A stretch of 64,000 bases of DNA from Lineus longissimus (taxonomy: Eukaryota; Nemertea; Pilidiophora; Heteronemertea; Lineidae). This document shows positions 1-16,386 of this stretch, piece after piece. The stretch lies in contig NC_088323.1 of NCBI RefSeq assembly GCF_910592395.1, positions 2,418,001 through 2,482,000 on the forward strand, read 5' to 3'. The notes beneath the pieces were generated by a model. That model did no database searches and was not told the origin of the DNA. It worked only from the letters and a program-made list of their open reading frames with translations. Every line of letters starts with the position of its first letter. Positions within the stretch are counted from its first letter, which is position 1. Made by a program: the position numbers and the translations under genes.

Positions 1-168
1 CACCCAAATGGACTGTACGTAGAATCTTTAAGACTACAAAACAATCGACTGGACCGCGTGTGTCAAAAATGCATTGGAGGTGTAACATCCAGAGACGCAC
101 GACTTTCCGTTGGAGATGGCTACATTGTGGTGTCGAATGGACACACTTTCACGGTGTACAGAGTCTAA
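1..168 (+). CDS. 3'-terminal coding exon of an unidentified gene (partial)
   Basis: Frame 1 is open from the first base to a TAA at 166-168 and encodes 55 residues ending SVGDGYIVVSNGHTFTVYRV. The alternating hydrophobic and glycine-rich ending resembles the last strand pair of a beta-propeller (WD40/NHL-like), but this is only an impression. The 5' part of the gene lies outside the window. No splice acceptor is visible, so the exon begins at or before base 1. It could also be a chance open frame, since 55 codons is short. The family is not recognised. Confidence 0.42.
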   Translation, partial: HPNGLYVESLRLQNNRLDRVCQKCIGGVTSRDARLSVGDGYIVVSNGHTFTVYRV

Positions 169-1480
169 GCACTGAACATGGTTAAGAACATTGAATTCAT
201 CCCGGCATGTAGAATTGTGAAAGCTTAGTTCAATGACGCTGTGGTTATATCTGACGTTCGGTCCTGGGATATTATCAGTGACGGAGAGAAATGATGGTCA
301 CTACCTTCATGCTGCATATCAGGACAGCAATATTTCCGATTCATCCCATTTCTCAGTGGATATTTAGTGGCCTATTGGAGACGGTGAAAACCAGAGTTTA
401 TTGAGTGACATTAAAGTTTTTAGAAAAATGGGTCGGATGCGTGTTCACAACTTCTGATTTTTCAGGGGGTCCAGCAATCTACGAGTAACAGATGAAGCTA
501 CATTAGTGAGGCTCTGTTAGAAAATAATATTCAGTGTCAGAGGTTGCTACGTGCGCTTAACTCATTGCTGACGAAATTGTCACTTAGTAGACTCTGGTTC
601 TCACCACCTCAGTGACTGGACAATATCATCTTGGTGAACTTCAAAACTCGCGTAAGACCAGGGGTCTCTATAAAGTGAAGTCACCGGGGAGAAATATATA
701 CAATCCTAAAAAATAACCCACAGAACAGCATACTTGATGAAAATGAATATTCATTTTTATTTTTTCACATAAAATTACCAACCAAGAAACTGTTGTGCAC
801 TCCCGCAAAATAGCTCACAGTTTCACACATAGGGGGTGTTGATTACAATGGTATGAACAGAGTGAGCAATAGTTGGTATTTACACCTTGCAGATTACAAT
901 AACGGCAAAAGTGTACACCAGAGATTATATGCTGGTGCCTCCTGCTGATGGTGCCACTACCATAGACAACCACCCATCATAAGTGTCCCTTCGGCATAAG
1001 ACCTGTTGGTTTTCCGTACAAAACTGGATTCCAGCAGGCCCGCAGCCTCTCCGAATAGGATCACTGAAAAATCATTGAACTGCAATAAACAATGCAATAG
1101 AATGGCGGGTAGCCTTTGGCATGCCTGACATTTGCAAGCCAAGTCCAAAAATGCCTCGTACCACTGGCGAAGAATATTAACAAACATCACAATTAATGTG
1201 ATGCTACCAGTGGTGGCACATGGTGTCAAGCAGGGGCATTATCCTCCTGGTCAGGTAAATCCCACGCCCAAGTTGTCCCTTTAAGATGTTCATTCATCAA
1301 ATTCACCAAATTCAAGTGCAGGGATATTTGGTAGAAGTTCCACGCACGTGATTGCTTGCTGCATCACAAAACCATGTGTGTAAGCCCTATTCCGGTAACT
1401 CCTCTTCTGAATATGTCGGCACATCAGACGAGGACGGATATATCCACCCCAGACACTGTAACACATATTTACAAAAACGG
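169..1480. other. Non-coding stretch after the first exon
   Basis: No convincing exon is visible. It presumably contains the 3' UTR of the preceding gene and then intergenic sequence. Near 1256-1285 it carries one copy of the dispersed motif AAATCCCACGCCCAAGTT. Nothing else could be supported. Confidence 0.4.
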
Positions 1481-1488
1481 ATATATTT

Positions 1489-1862
1489 CCAACATAAGTC
1501 GTACTTCCACCTATCAAATCCCCGTGTCTTTTGCGCTTACACCTATGAATTGCCGTGTCTAAATAGACCCGTGTGTCAAATCCCAGTGTCTATCCCAGGT
1601 GGAATCTGAATAGACACGGCAATTGCAAGTTTTAAGATCCGGCGACAGATGGCGCGGTGTAGTTGCCTCGGTATTGCGCCCCCTCCGACGGGAAAGAAAC
1701 ACAGGAGAGCTCCCTACCTACAGCGCACCTGTCGCCGGGGCTATTAACCATTATCTAACACAACTGATAGGTGTAAGTGCGCCGCGGATTTTTTGACACA
1801 CGAAGAACACACGGGCCTTGAAAAAACACTGGGTTTTATGATAGGTGGAACTACGACTATAT
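1489..1862. mobile_element. Foldback/MITE-like element with inverted ends
   Basis: The left end contains a motif around CGTACTTCCACCTATCA near 1500-1518. Its reverse complement, with one change (CGTAGTTCCACCTATCA), lies near 1838-1856. Inside are further inverted pairs: GAATTGCCGTGTCTA near 1548 with TAGACACGGCAATT near 1612, and CCGTGTGTCAAA-like words on both sides. This is the layout of a non-autonomous DNA transposon with degenerate terminal inverted repeats. No transposase is encoded and no clear target duplication was found. Confidence 0.45.
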
Positions 1863-3540
1863 TTCTCAGTTCAAATCTCTGGGTTCTACCCTGTACGCCT
1901 AATAGGACACTGTATGGGTGAAGCTTGTACACCAAGCATCTAATTCAGATGATGAGAAATTTACAAAGTTTGTCCCAAGTTGTCCAAAATAGAACCACAC
2001 AGGTAGAAAAAACTACATTCATGTTGGTTTCGGATTGTTACACCAGGATGAGTCCGACAACTGCAGAGTTCAATAATATTCATGCATTAGAATGCCACAT
2101 TAAGTCGGTTTTTCGGCTGGTGTGGAAACGTACCATGCAGGGTGTCAATACCACTGGGCCATATTTTTGTAGAGACAAGACCACTAATGAATATTCATAG
2201 GTTGGAGGGTCGAGGCCTATCAATTAGACGAGTGCATGTTTTTAACTCTCAAGTACATATTTGGAGAGGTATTGAAAAAATATTTGTTGTGGCAAGTCTA
2301 CAGATATAAAGAAATTATTTGATGAAAAAATTAATTTCGAATTTTGCTAATTGGGTAATAGGGGGCGTGTTTTGAGTTTTTTCTGCCAGTTGGCTGAAAA
2401 GAGTGGAAATATCAAAGTCTGTCTAATTTGTCGATTATCAAAAAATTTCCGTGGTCAATCACCATTTTATTTTTCACCATTTACTTGCCCGACTGTCCGG
2501 AATAACATAATCTAAATTTTAGATTCACAACACCACGCGTTCTTTGATGCGTCGCGGTCAAACATTGACAATTTAACTGCTAAAAGGCCTAAAAAATCAA
2601 TTGTGGTCTTGTCTCTGTATCGCTCTACAGTGACCGCATTACGACAGGGCTTAACCACCCTAAATGAGAATGAATTATGGCCAGCGGATCCTTCTTCATG
2701 TGGGTAAAGCATTGTATGCTAGTAATGCGCTTTTCCACAGTGAAATGATAGCTCTACACAGCCATCACAAACTACCTTAAAACAGCCCCGGCAAAGAAGA
2801 ACGGAACAAGTTAATCTCATTCCCCTTGCATTGCAATTAATGTCACCTTTCATACATGAGGTAACCAGCCCTGTAAAAATTATCTCCTAACCATCCCCCA
2901 CCAACTAATGGAAAATGCCTTAGATGCCGGGGATGGATATTTGATGAGGGGAGAGTTTCTGAGGAATAGTTTATTGACTTTAGCTCTCAGCTTATCTGTG
3001 CCAGGTAACCTCCTGCTGAGTTGCCCGACCAAAGGCTGAGGTCAACATATGTTGTTACATAACCGATCTTGCTATCACATCCTGGTTGCCTTGTAGTCGA
3101 CCAAATTACTTCTAATTTTGCCTCATGACAGTAAGGGCCAAGTTCATCATCATGTGATCATGACTGAGTGTTATCACTGGTTACGCTGGCCATTAGGTAG
3201 ATAAGGTAAATACGCCGATCATCACTGTGTGTAGTATCAGCGGGGTGCTTGAAGTTGGAGGGCGACTAAATATTTTACAGGGCTGGTTTCCTCATGTAAA
3301 GCAGGGTGAAATTGGCCAAAAGTATTGAAATCCGATCAACTACCCAAAGTCAAGTGTACACTAAATTACAATAAGTTTACCCCATTGGGAACAGCGATTC
3401 AGGTAAAAGATTTCGTTTGTCATTTCAGCTGAAGAGTGGAAAATGAATGACACATAGGATTGGGCAACTTTATCCAAGTTTGGGCCAATCTCATCCTGTT
3501 TTTCGAAGGTTCAATAGAAAATCCTAGTTTCTCTTGTAAA
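1863..3540. other. Intergenic / cullin-2 3' UTR region
   Basis: No coding exon is recognised. The part nearest 3540 should be the 3' UTR of the cullin-2 gene on the minus strand. Short open frames here have no family resemblance and no exon-like borders. Confidence 0.4.
2970..2975 (-). terminator. Possible poly(A) signal of the cullin-2 gene
   Basis: AATAAA on the minus strand, about 570 bases downstream of the cullin-2 stop codon. It is the best hexamer I noticed in the expected interval. Cleavage would fall a little below 2960. This is weak evidence on its own. Confidence 0.3.
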
Positions 3541-10952
<7,412 letters not shown>

Positions 10953-11629
10953 GGTGGCTTGAAAACTGTAGATTATAGGTGTGTGACTGCAAAAAAGAGT
11001 AGACGAATGAAAAATTAGGATCAGGCACTACCAGGAGAGCTTAGTATTCTATCTGTTCAATCAGGAATTGTAATGGCAGACAGGGAGGGGGTGCAGGGTG
11101 TGTGTGTTGCGTATGCGTGTGGGTGAGGCAAGGGGGGCACTGGGGGGAGGGCAGGGGAGGGGAGGCACATCACATCATCACTGACATACTGCAGCACAGT
11201 CGTCAGTCCTAGTCATTAGTGCACTGCACTGATCACCTGCATGATGTACATACAATACGGTATAGGACAAGGCCTACATACTACTAGGCCAAGGGTACGC
11301 CCCGTACGGTAGGCCTACAGCTGATCATGTACAGACGTCAATGCACTCTATTGGCATTGCAAGGTTCAACTATTTACTAACCATTAGGCCTAGGTCTCAG
11401 CATACTTGGGATTGTGACATGTCATGCATTATTAATGCATAGTCCATAGGCCTAGTGGGAGGAGAGTAGCAAATATACGGTCATTCTGAAACTAAGGAAG
11501 AAATGCGAGTAGGGTAGGGATGTATGGAATGGATGAATCATTCATTGAATGAAGTAGGCCTAGTCTTAGAAAAGTCTTCTCAGAAGAGACAAAACGGGCC
11601 GACAAAATAGCACAGGACACTAGACTCAC

Positions 11630-11750
11630 CTTTCACAGGCTGTTTCATGTGCGATAGGGCTGTGTTGAGATCTAGTTCTTGAAGTTGATCTTTATGATCA
11701 CTAATTTATTTAGTAATTCGCCACTTTAGTGAGCAAAAAAGGGCAAAATG
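11630..11750 (-). other. CUL2: Predicted non-coding first exon of cullin-2
   Basis: On the minus strand GCCTGTGAAAG is followed by GTGAGTC, a strong donor with its exon edge at 11630. The next acceptor, CTACAG at 10966-10971, opens the exon that starts TTTTCAAGCCACCATG (edge at 10965). The upper boundary is the unknown transcription start, placed near 11750 from the promoter motifs. Confidence 0.5.
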
Positions 11751-11756
11751 GAAAAT

Positions 11757-11794
11757 AGATCGCCATGATTGTCATCTCGTTCGATCTCGCGAGA
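11757..11794 (-). promoter_or_regulatory. TATA-less promoter motifs of cullin-2 (CGCG element and YY1-like site)
   Basis: The palindrome TCTCGCGAGA lies at 11785-11794. This is the CGCG core-promoter element typical of housekeeping genes and bound by BANP in vertebrates. On the minus strand ATCATGGCGATC at 11757-11769 resembles a YY1 initiator site. Both lie just upstream of the predicted non-coding exon, as expected for a ubiquitously expressed cullin. Factor binding is inferred from vertebrate knowledge. Confidence 0.6.
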
Positions 11795-11866
11795 GTTGGG
11801 CGAGGTTAGTTTGTTTCCCAATTCATAGATGGCAGCACCATTTCGTTCCATGCCTTTTTCGCCCCC

Positions 11867-11923
11867 AGTCGTTTCGCTCCAAATCGTAGTCGTTTCGCTC
11901 TAAATTGTAGTCGTTTCGCTCCT
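11867..11923. repeat. Three copies of a 21-bp tandem repeat
   Basis: AGTCGTTTCGCTC recurs at 11867, 11888 and 11909 with spacer words AAATCGT and AAATTGT, giving an exact 21-base period. It lies just upstream of the CGCG promoter. A related word, TTTCGTTCC, precedes it. Confidence 0.75.
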
Positions 11924-12187
11924 TGAGATTTAACTAGCCAATTGGGTTAATGGAGAAAGCCCGGGGTACCAACTTGCTTTCTTCTATATATAGATATAAT
12001 ATTTTTGAGTTGTGAGTTATACGACAAATAACGGGAAGGTACGTTGAATCATTCAACTGATCCGGTCAACTAGATCTCAAGGGCACAGGGCAAGCAAGCC
12101 ATTGGGAAAGTCTTATTTCTATATATGTATAAAAGTGCTTTGTTGTTGACTATCGGAAGTTTACGGTGGCTGGGAAAGGCCATGAAA

Positions 12188-12245
12188 TTATTTTTTATAA
12201 CTCGGGCGCCCGACGGAGTAAACTCGGGCGCCCGACTCGTACGGA
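12188..12245. repeat. Duplicated palindrome CTCGGGCGCCCGA
   Basis: The sequence ACTCGGGCGCCCGAC occurs twice about 25 bases apart. Each copy contains the palindrome CGGGCGCCCG, so the unit can pair with itself and with its partner. Function unknown. Confidence 0.5.
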
Positions 12246-12565
12246 AGCGAGGCTGCATGTTTCATATAACGCTAGTGTTGGCCGGCTGATTATACTTGGT
12301 CCCCCAATTCTGTGGTACGGCCTCGTTTTGAGATTTGTCGTAAATACGTTGCATGCTCATGAGGAGGCGCATGGAGGCGAATAGTTGCATTTTCCTCCTG
12401 ATCACCTAAATCCTACACCCAAGTTCCCCTCGTATCGTCAAGATCGAGTGTCTCCCAGCCAATCTACTACAGGACAGGACAGAAAAGGTGTCCCATCCTC
12501 GGTCCTCCTTGTCAATCCATAGCCTGGCTATTACATGCGAAGACAATCTTCATTCTAACATGAAA

Positions 12566-12648
12566 ACCACTGTGGTTCAACGGTTAGATGCTGGACTTTC
12601 GGTCTGGTGGTAACGGGTTCGACTCCCCGAGTATCCACAAATTTTTTT
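12566..12648 (+). pseudogene. tRNA-Glu-like element with intact Pol III boxes but no acceptor stem
   Basis: Box A (TGGTTCAACGG at 12573-12583) and box B (GGTTCGACTCC at 12616-12626) match the Pol III consensus exactly. A seven-base anticodon loop, CTTTCGG, would give anticodon TTC (Glu). A T-run at 12642-12649 could terminate transcription. The conventional acceptor ends (12566-12572 with 12630-12636) do not pair. A shifted TGTGG/CCACA pairing is possible. This looks like a SINE head or tRNA pseudogene rather than a working tRNA. Confidence 0.55.
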
Positions 12649-13099
12649 TCTCTTCATTTCCATTTTCTAATTCATTCATATACATATAGTATATATTATT
12701 GTCATATAGCTCAGTTTGGCATGTAGATATATAGGCCTAAACACATATATCGCATCTCAGAGCATCCAGAGTTTAAATTGCTTTTGACCTGGGCAACCAG
12801 ACACTCTAACTCTAACTTTGAAAGCACACGAACGGTGCTCAAAAATCAAAACCAATCAGCTCTCGCAACCTGCAGACTCATTCCCGAAACGACACCATGA
12901 GCCCCATCGGTCATGCCTAGATAGGACATCATTTTGCTATTTACACTTCGACAAACGAAGCCGTCACAGATGAAAAACCTGCCCCAACATGTGCGGAGAA
13001 ATTGAGAAATTGACAGAATTTCAAAACCAGGTGAGAGCAATTAGTCAAGTGTTACACGATTGTTACCTACCATGATCGTTCTCTGTTAACTGCATGGTG

Positions 13100-13347
13100 A
13101 ATACTTGACTTGCCAAACTCAGCTCGACGCCGAACTGCAGCGCCACTCGCGGACAAAGATAGAACAACTCGACATTTTTTTCACCGGTTTTCTTGCTGCA
13201 CATGCGTACCAGCGTCATCTTTTGTTGATTTCCGCTGGTACGCATGCGCAGCGAGAAAACCGGTGAAAAAAATGTCGAGTTGTTCTATCTTTGTCCGCGA
13301 GTGGCGCTGCAGTTCGGCGTCGAGCTGAGTTTGGCAAGTCAAGTATT
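13100..13347. mobile_element. Near-perfect 248-bp hairpin (foldback element)
   Basis: Two 115-base arms (13100-13214 and 13233-13347) are reverse complements with about two mismatches, both next to the loop. An 18-base spacer separates them. The outer ends read AATACTTGACTTGCCAAACT and its complement. The near-identity implies recent insertion or correction between the arms. The arms contain CGCATGCGCA, similar to an NRF1 site. No ORF is carried and no target duplication was seen. Confidence 0.85.
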
Positions 13348-13605
13348 TATCCCTCCAGCGTTCAAAACTAATTGATGGCCAGTATGATGCTGCCCCGGTC
13401 AGACTGTATGTCCTGTTATGTTAGGGCCTGGGCACCGTGGGGTAATCCGCTGATACTCCGAGTATTCCTAAAGAAGATGGCATGCAAACACAAATGTATA
13501 CTCAGTCACAATCACGTTTATTTCACAAATACACACGTCATAATCACTTCAGCTTAGTTTCAACATTCTCTCAGCAGCTCCCTCCTGACCTCATTCTTTA
13601 TGGGT

Positions 13606-13657
13606 CACGTGGCTGTCAAAACGCACGTGGTAACGGGCGGGGCTTATCACTATATAA
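13606..13657 (+). promoter_or_regulatory. TATA promoter with two E-boxes and a GC box
   Basis: CACGTG at 13606-13611 and 13624-13629, GGGCGGGG at 13635-13642 and TATATAA at 13651-13657, all on the plus strand with promoter-like spacing. Transcription would begin near 13685 and run toward the bHLH gene, whose ATG is at 14461. The assignment to that gene is by position only. A 5' UTR of about 780 nt, or an unseen intron, would be needed. Confidence 0.5.
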
Positions 13658-14151
13658 CAGTCCGTCTATCAATTCTGTCGTTTAATGAAACAGTCGTCAC
13701 AATCAGGATGCCGGTCTAGCAGTTGAAAATGTCCTCTGAAAAAGTGTCCGTCGGCCTGCTCAGTTACTCTGAATATACGTTAATGTTTTGCTGCATATTC
13801 GAGTATAATACTGTTTGCAGATTTTTCTAATATTCTAAGTAGCGATCTATGCGCACCAAGGCGCCCGTGAGTCGTTTCATTAAAGGAAGTCGTCCCCTCT
13901 GGTGACATTGAAACCGAGCCCGTGAAACCCCGCTGTTTACGGAAATGAAATAGAAGCCTTTGTGACCGATGACACACAGGTGTTATGCGATGGTAACTCG
14001 CAATCTAAAGCGATACATCGCGAGTAGGCTCCTCTTTCGACGGCTGGATGCTTCATTTCGTAAAGAGCTGTTAGCAGCTTCGCTTGTATCTTTACTCTCG
14101 CTGCTCTTTCCGAGAGGCTCCTCGATTCTCTTGTGATGCCCGGATTTCGTG

Positions 14152-14346
14152 TTAGCAAGGAAAAGGATGATCTATCAATGGCATGGAACTGCATCAAAGA
14201 TTTAGTGTTTTTATAATTTAAGCACGGAATTACGTCATTTAGGATGATCTGTTTTTAGCACGGAACACAGCGTTAGCACGGAATTACACAGGACGAGTTA
14301 TCATCAGCAAGGAACTAAATCAAGTATTTCACTGTTAGCACGGTAC
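14152..14346 (+). repeat. Cluster of degenerate TTAGCACGGAATTAC motifs
   Basis: Related words occur near 14152 (GTTAGCAAGGAA), 14219 (TAAGCACGGAATTAC), 14255 (TTAGCACGGAACAC), 14271 (GTTAGCACGGAATTAC), 14307 (TCAGCAAGGAACTA) and 14335 (GTTAGCACGGTACTG). The spacing is irregular. They lie in the presumed leader or proximal enhancer of the bHLH gene. Confidence 0.6.
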
Positions 14347-14460
14347 TGCGTTAAGCCAGGGCGATTTACGGTTCTTTCGACTGAGATATGCCACAATATT
14401 TCAACCACAAAGTCACCAAACACTGGTAACGTTTATGCCACGGGACATAGTAGATGCAGG

Positions 14461-16009
14461 ATGTCCATCCATTTGCAGGCGGCTCGGCGCGACCATACGA
14501 CTAGTGGAAAGGTCGGTGCGGTGCCAATGTTGGTGCCAAAGGGGACAAGACTAAGCGAACATCCACGGACACCAGAAAAAGAAACCAAACTTACATTTGG
14601 TATCGACATGTATTCTAGGGGTTCATCAAAAACAAGTACAAGTGCTGAAAAACTCAGGACTTCGTCGAAGCCATTAATCGGAAATTGTACTGCATCAGGT
14701 TCCACCTGTACAACACATTCTGCCTCACCAAAAGCACGCCGCAGCGCAAACGCAAGAGAAAGGGACCGGACGCATAGCGTTAATTCTGCCTTCGTTACAC
14801 TGAGGACTCTGATACCAACCGAACCAGCGGACAGAAAACTTTCTAAGATTGAGACGCTGCGACTTGCCGCAAGTTACATTTCTCATTTGAGTAATCTTCT
14901 GGTGGTGGGGCGGTGTACGGGTCTGCAGCCGTGCGTGCGACGTAGGGAGATGTTGGAGAGAGTGTCGGGAGGCGCGGCCAAAAGGCCTGTGTGTACGTTT
15001 TGTCTGAGCAGCGCAAAGACAACGAAACCATCGGTGAGTACAGTATTTCAGTCCTGCCTATACTGTACTTGTATACTCATGTTTTTGTATCAGGGACGTC
15101 CTGCGTTAGCCCATTTGGCTCCAAAGTGCTACGCTATCCGCTGTACCGCCGCTGTTCCTTTTGTTAGGGACGAATTATATCGGTCATGACCGAAACCATT
15201 GCCCCAGGAGAGTTTGATGCCTACCTGATACGCTACTTTCTGCCTAACTTGTAATATCTTCAAGATGGGTGGCTCATAGCGCTCCGATCACTCAAGTTTC
15301 ACCAGCCCGTGTTTCCTTGTTTTCCCGGCTGCTAGTAATCGGTCGGGGTGTCGAGAGATAAGAACTACTGTTGAGTAAATGTCATGTTATACTGAAATGC
15401 AAGAGGCGGAGAGCGTGGATATTGAGATGTAAGCCTCTCGTTCGCCTTGCGATATGACGTGTTCTCTCGAGAGGAGGACGTTTGGCGAGAGGATGGTAGT
15501 GGTGGCTGGGGTAGGGGAGCTGTCAATGTCAGACGGGCAACAGAAAACGGCCCATCCAGGGATTAGCTCTCCAATAGTAACTGACATGACTGTTTGCATG
15601 TACATGACACCTGCTGCCAGTTCAAAACGTGTCCACCTTTGGCCTAGCCTGGTACCAAACTCAGTACCGGATTTAAGATCAGAACCAGTCCACTCATGGC
15701 TTCCCAACAGCGAGACACTTCAAAGAATGCAGCCCTGATTACATCCGCTAAATGCCGTGAAACCTTCGCTAAATGGTACAGTTTTCTAATAATCATATTC
15801 AATATGATTCCAGGAAAGGTCATCAGATTATATGGACTTCCCAGTGCAGCATCAGGCGCAAATCTTCTACCGGAGCGCCCTCAGATAGAGCGGAGAAACT
15901 TCGTCTGAACTCTATGAAGACTAGAGGATATAGTGACCGGACGAGAACCAGTTCCATTTACATGCACGATGCACATTTGTCACATGGAGGCGACAAATTG
16001 GACCAGTGA
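14461..16009 (+). CDS. TCF15: Paraxis/scleraxis-type bHLH transcription factor
   Basis: Exon 1 (14461-15033) encodes 191 residues and ends at a GTGAGT donor in phase 0. The bHLH domain lies at residues 93-147. Its basic region is [19 protein letters not shown], followed by [20 protein letters not shown], which is diagnostic of the TCF15/scleraxis family. [10 protein letters not shown] at 175-184 matches the conserved C-terminal motif of that family. These proteins bind E-boxes as E-protein heterodimers in mesoderm and connective tissue. Exon 2 is less certain: acceptor CTTCCCAG at 15837-15844, coding 15845-16009, ending GGDKLDQ, for a total of 245 residues. An alternative acceptor at 15813 would give a shorter tail. 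Family members have about 200 residues. Whether it is nearer TCF15 or scleraxis cannot be settled here. Confidence 0.85.
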
Positions 16010-16333
16010 GTCCCCTGGCTCTGGCGACCGCCACAGGAGTTGACAATCCAGTTCCTGCCATCGTCAATAGCAGGCGAAAATAACGTTATTTAACGTTATT
16101 TTGTATATAATTCTTGGAATGAAAACACAATCGACACACTATTATTTTCTAAACATGCTACATGTACTTTTAATTTACTTTTAGTAAACACGTCACCCTC
16201 CATTTGTCCTATAAAATTGTTAAGTGCTGCTACGTCATAATTCCAATTCACGAAAATAAGAAGTGCGAAAATATTTTTGAAATGGAAATTCCAAAATGTT
16301 TTCGGTATCTGTAAAGATGAAGCGCGATTTTTT

Positions 16334-16339
16334 TTTATT
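16334..16339 (-). terminator. Possible poly(A) signal of the laminin-G gene
   Basis: AATAAA on the minus strand, about 48 bases past the stop codon at 16387-16389. Its position is right for a short 3' UTR, although it sits in a T-rich run. Confidence 0.4.
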
Positions 16340-16386
16340 TCACAAAATCAAAGAAGCAAGAAAATCTGGGGGTTATAAACAGTATC

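Noticed and set aside
15034-15189. Read-through of the bHLH frame past 15033
   Set aside because: The sequence after 15033 is a strong GTGAGT donor, and the downstream residues do not resemble the family. It is treated as intron.
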